This document shows, piece by piece, positions 1 through 7,923 of a DNA stretch of 33,622 bases; position 1 is the stretch's first letter; each line of letters starts with the position of its first letter. Source of the DNA: Sphingobacterium sp. (GTDB lineage: Bacteria > Bacteroidota > Bacteroidia > Sphingobacteriales > Sphingobacteriaceae); assembly GCA_029239355.1 (NCBI GenBank), contig JAQZAZ010000075.1, positions 1-33,622 on the forward strand, in the 5' to 3' direction. A program made the translations under genes and the position numbers. The notes under the pieces are model-generated. The model was not told where the DNA came from, did no database searches, and saw only the letters and a program-made list of their open reading frames with translations.

Positions 1-29
1 TATAACACTGATTAACAGTAAGCATTGAT

Positions 30-37
30 TACTTTTG
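30..37 (+). promoter_or_regulatory. Bacteroidota -7 promoter element (TACTTTTG)
   Basis: The octamer matches the Bacteroidota -7 consensus TAnnTTTG and ends 18 bases before the ATG at 56. No good TTG -33 element is seen at the usual spacing. A TTG that could be read as a start codon (35-37) lies inside this element, which argues that translation begins at 56 instead. Confidence 0.5.
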
Positions 38-55
38 CACTATTCAAAAATTAAT

Positions 56-1420
56 ATGATCAAAAACTTTAAGAGACGTAGTATACAATTTTTACTTCCA
101 ATTTTTACGCTGGCAGCCTTTGTCGGTTGTAATAAGGACATTTCACTTTCTTTGGATAATTCAAGAGATGAAACGATTGGCGTAGTACCAATTGATACGG
201 TTTCAGTCAAAGTTTCGACTTATCAATTGGACAATATTCCGACGTCAGCCACAGGGACGATTTTGGTCGGAAAAAATAGCAATTTGGTTACTGGAAGTAC
301 CAAATCAACGTCTTATATGCGTTTGGGAATTGGTACTGTAAATAGTGCCGGTATCCCGGATGACGCAGTATTGGATTCAGTTAGCTTGGTCGTTCCTTTA
401 AATAAATATTATTACGGTGATACGACTCAGGTTCAAAAAATTTCTGTCCATCGCGTATCAGAAGAAATTACCCAAACGCAGATTGACCTGACAAAACCTG
501 CTGACGAACGTCCTGTATTTGTCACTTCAGCCGCGATATTCAGTAAACAAAAATTTGCTTTTGACAACGCTGCTTTGGCGGAACTTTCATTCAAGCCCCG
601 TGTTAAATCAATCGACTCTTTACATTTTAGATTTAACAATACGATCGGTAATGAACTGTTTACGATGATCAAAAACAACGACAACAGAATTCAAAGTAAC
701 ACAAGCTTTCAGGAATATTTCAAAGGTTTGGCACTTGTGCCTGACAATAACAATAGTACACTTATCGGCTTTAAAGACACGGTCTATTTACAAGTCCACT
801 ATTCATTTTTAAACAATGAAGGGACAAAGTCCAGCGGGAAACAATACTTTTCAATAGACAACAAAGCCTACCAGTATAATCAGATTGAGACTGACCGCTC
901 AGCGACAAAGTTTGCACCATTGACACTGGTGAATCCACAACTCTCAAGTCAACAAACTGATGGTGATACATTTTTAGAAGGATCTACGGGTGTTGTAGCA
1001 AAACTGGAATTCCCTACGTTATTAGAATTAGTGAATAATCCTTCGGTTTCTATAAATAAGGCTGAACTGATAATCGAAGTGGAAAATGCTTCTTCGACAA
1101 ATTTTGCACAGCCAAAAAGTCTGATATTAATGGTTGCTAGTAACAACGGAAATCCAATTAATTTAGTAACGACACCTTATGGGACTACAACGCAACAAGT
1201 ACCTTTAGTATCTGGCAACGATTTCGGTTCAAATGGCAAGTATACGTTCAATTTGATTGAATATTTGACAAAAATTAAAACAACAGCATATAAAAACACA
1301 TCATTATATCTATCTTTACCAACATCGGAGCTATTTTCAACAGGAAATAGATTAATCCTGGCAAAAGATAATGAGAATGATCCTAAAATAAAATTAAACA
1401 TCCTTTATACTAAATTTTAA
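56..1420 (+). CDS. DUF4270 family outer-surface or periplasmic lipoprotein
   Basis: The 454-residue product has a basic N-terminus, a hydrophobic stretch and a lipobox ending FVGC (Cys25), so it is probably an exported lipoprotein. The mature part opens with the segment around DTVSVKVSTYQLDNIPTSATG and a GxxLVG stretch typical of DUF4270, a Bacteroidota family of unknown function rich in beta structure. The length fits the family. I chose ATG 56 over an in-frame TTG at 35 because the TTG sits inside a promoter-like TAnnTTTG element and would put extra residues before the signal peptide. The Kelch lipoprotein follows after 6 bases, so the two are probably co-transcribed and may act together at the cell envelope. 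The biochemical role is unknown. Confidence 0.85.
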   Translation: MIKNFKRRSIQFLLPIFTLAAFVGCNKDISLSLDNSRDETIGVVPIDTVSVKVSTYQLDNIPTSATGTILVGKNSNLVTGSTKSTSYMRLGIGTVNSAGIPDDAVLDSVSLVVPLNKYYYGDTTQVQKISVHRVSEEITQTQIDLTKPADERPVFVTSAAIFSKQKFAFDNAALAELSFKPRVKSIDSLHFRFNNTIGNELFTMIKNNDNRIQSNTSFQEYFKGLALVPDNNNSTLIGFKDTVYLQVHYSFLNNEGTKSSGKQYFSIDNKAYQYNQIETDRSATKFAPLTLVNPQLSSQQTDGDTFLEGSTGVVAKLEFPTLLELVNNPSVSINKAELIIEVENASSTNFAQPKSLILMVASNNGNPINLVTTPYGTTTQQVPLVSGNDFGSNGKYTFNLIEYLTKIKTTAYKNTSLYLSLPTSELFSTGNRLILAKDNENDPKIKLNILYTKF

Positions 1421-1426
1421 TAATTT

Positions 1427-2455
1427 ATGAACAAGAAAAATTGGCTACTCGTTTTATTAGCTTTTGTATTTACAGTTACAACTTTCTCTTCTTGTAAAAA
1501 AAGTGACGACGATAACGATTCTGATAAATCAGACGAATGGTTTGAAAAAGCTGCATTTAAAGGGCCACAAACTTCATCTGCTGCGAGCTTTTTGATAAAT
1601 AACATTGCTTATGTTTCAACAGGTTTAGCAAGTAATGCTGGAGGTAAACCTTTCCGTGTTCAAGATACTTATGCATATGATGCTGCATCCAATACCTGGG
1701 CAGAAAAAGCTCCTTTTACTGGTGTAGCGAGAAATGGCGCTATCGGTTTTTCTATCGGTAATATCGGTTATATTGGCGGTGGAAATGATGGAACCAATAA
1801 CCTAAAAGATTTTTACAAATTTGATCCTACAGCTGATGGAGGCAAAGGTACATGGTCTCCTATTGCTCCCCTACCAATTGCTTTATCAAATGCAGTTGCA
1901 TTTACATTAAATGGAGCAGCATATGTGGGTACAGGTGAAACCGTTGTTAACGGCGGAATAACTAATACAAATGAATTCTATAAATATGACCCAACTGCAA
2001 ACACATGGCAGGCGATCAGTGATGCACCTTTTTCTGCAAAAAGAAAATCGGCATTCTCTTTCGTGGTGGGTAATGTAGCATACGTTGGTGGTGGTATTTC
2101 AAATGGTTCTTACCCGAAAGATTTCTACAAATTTGATGGTAGCAAATGGACTAAATTGAACGACTTAAACAGAGCTGACAACTCATATACTTATGATTTA
2201 ACACGTTCTAGTGCTGCTGCATTTGCGATTAATGGAACTCCATTTGTTGTGGGTGGTTACAAAAATGCGGTCATCAATAGCGTTTGGAAATACAATATCG
2301 GTGGCGATTTTTGGACAAATGACAATGGCAACTTTGCTGGCTCAGCACGTCAGGATGCAATTGGATTCGCAGTACAAAACAATGGTTATGTAACTACGGG
2401 TCTGAACGGATCGACTCGTTTTGACGATACTTGGATGTTTACTCCGATTTATTAA
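1427..2455 (+). CDS. Kelch-repeat beta-propeller lipoprotein
   Basis: The 342-residue product has a lipoprotein signal (hydrophobic residues 6-20, Cys23 in TFSSCKK) followed by an acidic Asp/Ser linker. The remainder consists of about six Kelch-like blades of roughly 50 residues. Each blade has a Gly-rich strand (GYIGGG, AYVGTG, AYVGGG, FVVGGY), then a D/E-FYKFD or Y-YD motif and a Trp (NTWAEKAPF, NTWQAISDAPF, SKWTKLNDL). This is the usual signature of a beta-propeller used for protein or glycan contact; no catalytic residues are expected. It starts 6 bases after the DUF4270 stop and ends just before a strong hairpin, so the two genes form a two-gene unit. A partner function for the pair is inferred from position only. 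Confidence 0.85.
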   Translation: MNKKNWLLVLLAFVFTVTTFSSCKKSDDDNDSDKSDEWFEKAAFKGPQTSSAASFLINNIAYVSTGLASNAGGKPFRVQDTYAYDAASNTWAEKAPFTGVARNGAIGFSIGNIGYIGGGNDGTNNLKDFYKFDPTADGGKGTWSPIAPLPIALSNAVAFTLNGAAYVGTGETVVNGGITNTNEFYKYDPTANTWQAISDAPFSAKRKSAFSFVVGNVAYVGGGISNGSYPKDFYKFDGSKWTKLNDLNRADNSYTYDLTRSSAAAFAINGTPFVVGGYKNAVINSVWKYNIGGDFWTNDNGNFAGSARQDAIGFAVQNNGYVTTGLNGSTRFDDTWMFTPIY

Positions 2456-2464
2456 TCGAACTAA

Positions 2465-2523
2465 AATCAGCATAAAAAAAGGGGATGAAAACTAAGTTTT
2501 CATCCCCTTTTTTTATGCTGATT
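2465..2523. terminator. 28-bp perfect hairpin terminator
   Basis: A perfectly paired 28-bp stem (2465-2492 with 2496-2523) closes on a three-base loop. Within it a GGGGATGAAAAC core is flanked by a run of seven A on the left and seven T on the right, so it can act as an intrinsic terminator on either strand. It lies 9 bases after the Kelch gene stop. Confidence 0.9.
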
Positions 2524-2776
2524 AAAATACCGTATTTCGAAGGCTCAATCAGATATCCGAATCAATTTCACTCCTAGACTACTCTATATTAGGAATCCAA
2601 TAGAAATCTTCATGACTACTGCTAAGTTACCTTTAGCGGAATGACTGCGCAGGGGATCATCGCTTCGGCTTCAAATAAAGTTCCTTCGGCCACGTCAAGT
2701 GTCATTAGGGGTATATATATTCAAATGATTTCATATTCCAAATGTACTATCGATATATCGATTGGTGTCAAAAGAA
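2524..2776. other. Intergenic region without a recognised gene
   Basis: No convincing open reading frame is seen between the two convergent terminators. The stretch holds a 14-base perfect palindrome of ATCGAT/ATATCGAT type at 2749-2762 and a short TA-repeat near 2712-2720. I see no promoter and no similarity to a known gene. Confidence 0.5.
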
Positions 2777-2804
2777 AAAAGCCATATCCGAGGATATAGC
2801 TTTT
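2777..2804 (-). terminator. Terminator of the glutaminyl cyclase gene
   Basis: An imperfect 13-bp stem (AAAAGC-C-ATATCC with GGATAT-A-GCTTTT) with one C-A mismatch and a minimal loop lies 25 bases beyond the stop codon of the minus-strand gene. Read on the minus strand it ends in a T-run. Confidence 0.7.
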
Positions 2805-2828
2805 CAAAATATTTTACCTGGTCTACCA

Positions 2829-3857
2829 CTATTTTTCAATCGCTTTGATTTCGTATAAGGTATTCCATAACTTACCCGTTACGAATAAGCGTTTATTGGC
2901 CTGATCGTAAGCGATCCCATTCAGTTCATTGTCATAAGCGGAGGTATGCTCATAGATCCCGACTAGGTTAATCCTACTCTCTACGGCGCCTGTTGCTGGA
3001 TTGATAATGACGATAACGTCTTTCTGATAAACGTTGGCATAAACTTTTCCATCAATATATTCCAGTTCATTCAGTTCATCAACAGGTCCATTCTCGTCAA
3101 ATACACCAATCACATTCAGTTCTTTTCCCGTCACTGCGTCCAAAAAGAATAATTTGTTGGAACCATCCGACTTGATCAAGTGTTTTCCATCATAAGTAAT
3201 CCCCCAGCCTTCTTTGCTATTTTCGTATTTGAACGAACCCTCTTTTGCAAATGAGTTTTTATCAAATACATATCCTTCGCCTTGCTGCCAGGTCAACATA
3301 AATAGCTTATTACCCACTAATGTCATTCCTTCAGCAAAGGTTTTTTCATCGAATTTAATCTCTTTCAATACTTTACCAGTCTTGAGATCAACTTTTCTGA
3401 GATTTGACTCACCATACCGCCCATTTGATTCATATAATACCCCATCGGCAAATTGAAGCCCCTGAGTAAATGCCGTGGTGTCGTGCGGGTATCTATTGAC
3501 AACCTCAAATCCATAGTTCTTGGCACTTGCTGGAACTACGTAGAAAGTGCTCGATACAGAATCGGCCTTACCACCACTGTAGACCGTAGCAGAAATATTA
3601 CGCGTTCCATAGGCCATATCTTTGGTTTCTACCGTGATGGCCACCGTATCGGTTGTAGAACCAACGTGTTTATCGTCCACAAAATAAGCGACAGAATCCA
3701 TGGTAATTGCGTCAAATTTTAATTTTAATTGTACTTGACTGCCCTTTAACACGGCCTGATTCGCTTCTGGAGATGCAAATTCCAAGGCAGTTTTTTTCGA
3801 TTTACAGGAAGTAAAAGCAAGTATTGCAATTGCTATAAAGTACGTGATTTTTTTCAT
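2829..3857 (-). CDS. Glutaminyl-peptide cyclotransferase (plant/bacterial type) lipoprotein
   Basis: The 342-residue product has a lipoprotein-like signal (Cys18 in AFTSCKSKK), an Ig-like or beta-rich segment at about 30-110, and from about 112 onward a five-bladed propeller of the glutamine cyclotransferase family (Pfam Glu_cyclase_2). Recognisable family segments are FTQGLQF, DGVLYESNGRYGES, FAEGMT, GEGYVFD, EGWGITYDG, SDGSNKLFFLD and ELEYIDGKVYANV. The enzyme family converts N-terminal Gln to pyroglutamate and releases ammonia. Export would place it in the periplasm or outer membrane, where it could cap secreted proteins. The N-terminal beta-rich domain is an addition to the minimal enzyme. 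The gene stands alone, with its own terminator. Confidence 0.88.
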   Translation of the reverse strand: MKKITYFIAIAILAFTSCKSKKTALEFASPEANQAVLKGSQVQLKLKFDAITMDSVAYFVDDKHVGSTTDTVAITVETKDMAYGTRNISATVYSGGKADSVSSTFYVVPASAKNYGFEVVNRYPHDTTAFTQGLQFADGVLYESNGRYGESNLRKVDLKTGKVLKEIKFDEKTFAEGMTLVGNKLFMLTWQQGEGYVFDKNSFAKEGSFKYENSKEGWGITYDGKHLIKSDGSNKLFFLDAVTGKELNVIGVFDENGPVDELNELEYIDGKVYANVYQKDVIVIINPATGAVESRINLVGIYEHTSAYDNELNGIAYDQANKRLFVTGKLWNTLYEIKAIEK

Positions 3858-4041
3858 CTATATAATTTATTTATAAAGCGGATGAAACGATCAGATTTAT
3901 TCGCACAGCTGTGTGTTCAAATAAAAATACAATAGTTCCATTTCTATAATTTAAAAACTCAAACTCAAAAAAGACGGTATGTAAGCTACTTGACTGTAAC
4001 ATGAACAGGCTCATCCTAAATCTAATAATTTACGATGCATA

Positions 4042-4398
4042 TCAAGCATCCCAAAATGCATCTTTTATATAAGTAAGTTCGGAATGCGCTCCACTAGTCA
4101 CAGCCACAACATCGAATCTTACCTCCCCCACATAAGCATGTTTTAAGATATACGCCTGAGCTGCTCGAATCAGCCGCCGCTGTTTCGGGATATTCACAAA
4201 TTCAAAAGGTTCACCAAAATCTGTTCTTGATCTTGTTTTCACCTCCACGAATACCAGCGTATCGCCATCCTTGACGATCAAATCTACTTCTAAATTCTTA
4301 AATCGCCAATTTCTTAACACAATTTTACAGCCCATCTTGATCAGATACTCCATGGCCAATTGTTCACCCTGCGCTCCTATTTCAAGATGTTTTGCCAT
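4042..4398 (-). CDS. yraN: YraN/UPF0102 family putative endonuclease
   Basis: The 118-residue product is of normal length for UPF0102. It carries the family's nuclease-like core: GAQGEQLAMEYL near the start, then NLEVDLIVKDGDTLVFVEVK with the D...EVK arrangement of a PD-(D/E)XK site, followed by KTRS. Such proteins are related to archaeal Holliday junction resolvases. The in vivo substrate is not established. The gene starts 9 bases after the dnaG stop, so it is very likely translated from the same message. Confidence 0.88.
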   Translation of the reverse strand: MAKHLEIGAQGEQLAMEYLIKMGCKIVLRNWRFKNLEVDLIVKDGDTLVFVEVKTRSRTDFGEPFEFVNIPKQRRLIRAAQAYILKHAYVGEVRFDVVAVTSGAHSELTYIKDAFWDA

Positions 4399-4407
4399 AC
4401 TATACTG

Positions 4408-6411
4408 TTACTTTACGATCGTATTGCCCAAAAATCCCCCCAGAAGACGCTCTGCTTCTTTGAGCTTTTGATACTTAAAGATAAGCACTTCCAAATTAGC
4501 AACATCCTGTTCCTGTTTCATTTCCTCGCGAATAAGGTGCATTTCAGCCTCGATCTTACGTTTTTTTATCCGATAGATGGCTGTAACGACCAGTTGTTTG
4601 AGATGTTCATACTCCTGGCTTACATAGATCTTACGTTTATCATCATTCCAGTTTTCGCTGAGCGAATATTTCGTTGCCACGCAATTAATTGCCAGTTCAG
4701 AAACTGCAGCATCGGCATTAGAATAAAATAATTTTGGATCGGGAATTTCATAATTTTCAGCAGCATCCCGATATGCTTTCAAAATAAATGCCGCCGCCTT
4801 ATCTTTAAAGACGACGTCGCTCATATTTCCCAACAATACACCTGCAACAGGAATATCACCGTCTCCCTCCCAGGTCGCCAGGTAATCCCCATAGTTGATC
4901 AAGATGCGGATGATTTCACGTTCCTGTAGGATCTCAGCAGTCAACTGTGTAGGTTGTTCTGTCGCTTCCATGGCTGGCATGCCACCCCGTTCATCATCCG
5001 TCATGAAGAAATCAGGTGGTGGGCCGTCCATTCCAAAAGGAGGCATCCCTGTATTTGTGGAACTACTCTGTGCTTTGCGCGCGGCATCCTTATCCGCTTT
5101 CCTTGCTTTATTCAACCTTATTTTGTTGAGTTCGGCAAGCAGAATCCGCTCCTCAATATCTAATAAGCTACTACACTCCCGAATAAAAACAGAAACCTTA
5201 ATCTCGTCGGGAATTAGCGCAATACTTTCAACAACATCCCTAATGACTTCGGCCCTCTTGATCGGATCGTTGTTGGCGTCGCGAAGTAAAATATTGGTTT
5301 TATAAAAGATAAAGTCCTGCTGATGGGATTTCACATAGTCCTTAAACGCTGTGGCACCATATTTTTGCACATAGGAATCGGGGTCATTCCCATCCGGAAA
5401 GAGTAATACTTTGACGTTCAAACCTTCCTCGAGCAACATATCGGTACCGCGTAATGAAGCTTTTATACCGGCTTCGTCACCATCATAAAGTATGGTTACA
5501 TTTTTGGTAAACCTTGAAATTAATTTAATCTGCCCCGTCGTCAGGGATGTTCCCGAAGAAGAGACCACATTTTCTACACCTGCCTGGTGTACAGATAAAA
5601 CGTCTGCATAACCTTCGACAAGGTAGCAGTTGTCCTCCTCCATAATCGCCTTTTTAGCAAAATTTAAGCCATAGAGTACGTCTGACTTATGGTAAATCTC
5701 ACTCTCTGGAGAGTTTACATATTTGGCTACCTTTTTATCTGTTTTTAACGTACGTCCACCAAAACCGATAATACGTCCTGTCAAATTATGGATAGGGAAC
5801 ATGACACGTCCCCTAAAACGATCGTAGAGCGATTTATCATCACGTTCAATAGCAAGCCCTCCTGCTGCCAGGTAATCCGGATGGAAGCCCGCTTCCTGTG
5901 CTTTATCTACTAAGGCCGTCCACTCTTCTGGCGAATAGCCCAGTTCGAATTTCTTAATGATATCCTCGCGGTATCCGCGTTCTTTGAAATAATTAAGTCC
6001 GATGACCTGCCCCATTTCGCTTTTCCAGAGTTGCTCCACGAAAAACTTGCCTGCCCAGGCACTCAGCACATAGAGGCTTTCTCTTTTATCTTGGGCTGCC
6101 AACTGCGCAGGAGAGCGTTCAACCTCTTCAATCTCAATAGAATATTTATCAGCCAGGTACCGGATCGCCTCGGGGTAGGAAAACTTCTCTAGTTCCATAA
6201 CGAACTTGAGCGAGTCGCCCCCAACACCACAGCCGAAACATTTATAAATACCTTTCGAAACAGAAACATGAAATGAAGGCGTTTTTTCGTGATGAAATGG
6301 ACAGTTTCCGATCAATGAGGTACCACGCTTCTTTAAATCAACGAAGTCACCCACCACTTCTTCTATCCGTGCCGTTTCCAGTACTTTATCAATAACCTCT
6401 TGCTTTATCAA
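4408..6411 (-). CDS. dnaG: DNA primase DnaG
   Basis: The 667-residue product makes RNA primers at the replication fork. The zinc-binding CHC2 domain lies at the N-terminus (Cys37, His40, Cys58, Cys61 in NCPFHHEKTPSF and YKCFGCGVGGD). The catalytic core follows, with a Toprim domain (YLVEGYADVLSVHQAG, then TILYDGDEAGIKAS). A Pro/Gly/Met-rich linker around residues 450-480 leads to the C-terminal helicase-interaction region, which has many charged helices. The start codon is TTG: the frame has no nearby ATG, the protein begins exactly where the family begins (IKQEVIDKVLETARIEEVVG), and AGGAG lies 7 bases upstream on the minus strand. The YraN gene follows closely. Confidence 0.97.
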   Translation of the reverse strand: MIKQEVIDKVLETARIEEVVGDFVDLKKRGTSLIGNCPFHHEKTPSFHVSVSKGIYKCFGCGVGGDSLKFVMELEKFSYPEAIRYLADKYSIEIEEVERSPAQLAAQDKRESLYVLSAWAGKFFVEQLWKSEMGQVIGLNYFKERGYREDIIKKFELGYSPEEWTALVDKAQEAGFHPDYLAAGGLAIERDDKSLYDRFRGRVMFPIHNLTGRIIGFGGRTLKTDKKVAKYVNSPESEIYHKSDVLYGLNFAKKAIMEEDNCYLVEGYADVLSVHQAGVENVVSSSGTSLTTGQIKLISRFTKNVTILYDGDEAGIKASLRGTDMLLEEGLNVKVLLFPDGNDPDSYVQKYGATAFKDYVKSHQQDFIFYKTNILLRDANNDPIKRAEVIRDVVESIALIPDEIKVSVFIRECSSLLDIEERILLAELNKIRLNKARKADKDAARKAQSSSTNTGMPPFGMDGPPPDFFMTDDERGGMPAMEATEQPTQLTAEILQEREIIRILINYGDYLATWEGDGDIPVAGVLLGNMSDVVFKDKAAAFILKAYRDAAENYEIPDPKLFYSNADAAVSELAINCVATKYSLSENWNDDKRKIYVSQEYEHLKQLVVTAIYRIKKRKIEAEMHLIREEMKQEQDVANLEVLIFKYQKLKEAERLLGGFLGNTIVK

Positions 6412-6418
6412 AATCGTG

Positions 6419-6423
6419 CTCCT
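6419..6423 (-). promoter_or_regulatory. Shine-Dalgarno AGGAG supporting the dnaG TTG start
   Basis: Read on the minus strand, AGGAG sits 7 bases before the TTG initiation codon of dnaG. Clear Shine-Dalgarno sequences are uncommon in this phylum, so it helps fix this non-ATG start. Confidence 0.6.
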
Positions 6424-6444
6424 ATTTTAATGTAAAAATAATAT

Positions 6445-6459
6445 AAATCTGATAGATTT
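6445..6459. repeat. Short inverted repeat upstream of dnaG
   Basis: AAATCT-GAT-AGATTT, six-base arms around three bases, lies about 35 bases upstream of dnaG. It could be an operator or simply AT-rich chance. Confidence 0.25.
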
Positions 6460-6534
6460 CAGTTGCAATGCAATTATTTATGCCAACCTGTTCCGTTATA
6501 ATCAAATCGTTCCAAATAGATTCTTCGGCGTTGT

Positions 6535-7250
6535 CCAGCGCGGAGATTGTCAGCTAATCTACGGAGGGGCATAAGAATGGCGCTCGCTGCAAGCTGGGGG
6601 CAATGTAGATGAGGTCGCCAAAGCTATTGGTATGGATACGCATATCGGTTCCAAATTCCTAAAATCATCTGTTGGGTTCGGGGGTCTTGCTTCCAAAAAA
6701 ACATCCTCAATCTTGTGTATATCGCACGCAGCTATGGACTTACGGAAGTTGCTGCATACTGGGACCAGGTCATCTTAATGAATGATTATCAAAAACACCG
6801 CTTTGCCGACAACATTATCCAAACCCTGTACAATACAGTGTCAGGGAAAAAGATTGCCTTTCTGGGCTAGGCATTTAAAAAAGACACCAATGATACCCGG
6901 GAATCAGCAGCAATCTATGTTGCCGGTTATCTCTTAAATGAACAGGCCGAAATTACGGTATACGATCCGAAAGTATCAGCAGAACGAACCTATGCGGACT
7001 TAGATTATCTGAACACAGGTTCGTCTGAAGAAAACAGGGCTTTAGTCAACGTTGTTGATACACCTTACGAAGCTTGTAACGAGTCGCACGCTTTGCCCAT
7101 ATTGACAGAATGGGATGAATTTAAACCTATGCTTGGAAAAAGATCAAAGATGAGATGAAGAAACCGGCTTTTGTATTTGATGGACGGAAGTTATTGAATA
7201 GGAAACAACTTGAAGATCTGTATTTTAAATACTACGCGATTGAGAAATAA
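6535..7250 (+). pseudogene. Decayed UDP-glucose 6-dehydrogenase gene
   Basis: Translated in shifting frames, this region gives the C-terminal two thirds of a eukaryote-like UDP-glucose 6-dehydrogenase: [23 protein letters not shown], then [99 protein letters not shown] and KKPAFVFDGRKLL. Three lesions are clear: a one-base loss near 6686 just before the catalytic Cys segment, a TAG at 6868-6870 in place of the conserved aromatic residue before AFKKDT, and a one-base loss near 7125. The Asp after QK also reads Asn. Upstream of 6602 only vague similarity remains (an SAEIV-like stretch near 6537), and the N-terminal NAD domain is missing. The last frame ends at TAA 7248-7250. An intact enzyme would make UDP-glucuronate for capsule or exopolysaccharide. 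Confidence 0.88.
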
Positions 7251-7271
7251 CCTTTTGCTAAGATAAAAAAG

Positions 7272-7316
7272 AACCCTCAGTAGCTATCTGTATCTCATAC
7301 AGTATCACTGAGGGTT
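7272..7316 (+). terminator. Terminator behind the UDP-glucose dehydrogenase remnant
   Basis: AACCCTCAGT pairs with ACTGAGGGTT over 10 bp, and an inner CTGTAT/ATACAG stem extends the structure. A short T-run follows. It lies 21 bases after the last stop of the dead gene and appears intact, which suggests recent decay of the coding region. Confidence 0.75.
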
Positions 7317-7387
7317 TTGTTTGTGCCTGTTAGCAACGCATAAGGAAAGAGAGATGAAACACAAGCGAAGCAACAGGACTTTTTATC

Positions 7388-7708
7388 TTAATTGTTTAAC
7401 ATACCATAAACTTCATTCATGTAATAGGATTCCTGTAACGCATCCCTAAAGTTTTGCCATTGTTCCTCATCAAAAGAGAAAACAATATCCGGGTAAGGTG
7501 TCTTCATGATCAAGCGAAATTCACCATCCGGAAATGTACTGAAAAAAAGTTCATCCCCATTACTTTTGATAATGTTGAGAAAATCGATAAACTTATTCTG
7601 TGTAAATGTCAGTACAAAACTTTGCTGCCAGATATAATATGTTCTGCACTTATGGCAAACACTAATGTGGGTATCTCCGCGTTGACTTAGAATCTTGGTA
7701 TCACACAT
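7388..7708 (-). CDS. Small DUF6686-like protein with a CxxC pair
   Basis: The 106-residue product starts MCDTKILSQRGD and has a Cys-x-x-Cys pair (SVCHKCRTYYIW) that could bind a metal. Further on come a hydrophobic segment (FVLTFTQNKFIDFLNII), an FPDGEFRLIMKTP motif and a C-terminal helix (NFRDALQESYYMNEVYGML). It resembles the small Bacteroidota proteins grouped as DUF6686; the name is from memory and is tentative. An in-frame ATG at 7735 would add nine residues. I prefer 7708 because a promoter-like element at 7749-7778 would start transcription only a few bases before 7735, and the shorter form begins at the conserved-looking MCxT. The function is unknown. Confidence 0.7.
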   Translation of the reverse strand: MCDTKILSQRGDTHISVCHKCRTYYIWQQSFVLTFTQNKFIDFLNIIKSNGDELFFSTFPDGEFRLIMKTPYPDIVFSFDEEQWQNFRDALQESYYMNEVYGMLNN

Positions 7709-7748
7709 ATTATATATAGATTTATTTAGACTCATTATAAATAATATC

Positions 7749-7778
7749 CAAATGTAAGCATTGTTTTTAAAATAACAA
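7749..7778 (-). promoter_or_regulatory. Bacteroidota promoter (TTG-N19-TACATTTG)
   Basis: On the minus strand, TTG (7776-7778), 19 bases of spacer and TACATTTG (7749-7756) match the -33/-7 Bacteroidota promoter with correct spacing. It lies between the terminator of the upstream peptidase gene and the small CxxC gene, and it supports a start at 7708. Confidence 0.65.
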
Positions 7779-7784
7779 GTACTA

Positions 7785-7830
7785 AAACAAAAAAAGGAGA
7801 TATATTTTTTTATATCTCCTTTTTTTGTTT
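7785..7830 (-). terminator. Terminator of the M3 peptidase gene
   Basis: A perfect 20-bp stem (7785-7804 with 7811-7830) closes on a six-T loop. It includes GGAGATATA paired with TATATCTCC, flanked by A- and T-runs. It lies 93 bases beyond the stop codon of the peptidase gene. Confidence 0.88.
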
Positions 7831-7923
7831 AGAAAGTATACGTTTCTATTTGCCAGAAAGAATCTTCAGTTTGCTTTAGCTGTTGGTGCTAGCGAAATCA
7901 TGAAGGTTTTGTTTTATGTGCGA

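Noticed and set aside
35..55. In-frame TTG start giving a longer DUF4270 protein
   Set aside because: The TTG is part of a TAnnTTTG promoter element and would add residues ahead of a normal lipoprotein signal; ATG 56 fits better.
2524..2776. tRNA- or small-RNA-like fold in the gap after the Kelch gene
   Set aside because: No cloverleaf or conserved tRNA positions can be drawn; only a short palindrome is present.
4895..5305. Long antisense frame inside dnaG
   Set aside because: It is a shadow of the dnaG reading frame, with no start signal or family similarity.
6541..7250. Insertion sequence or mobile element as the cause of the dead gene between dnaG and the small CxxC gene
   Set aside because: No terminal repeats, target duplication or transposase remains are seen; point lesions explain the decay.
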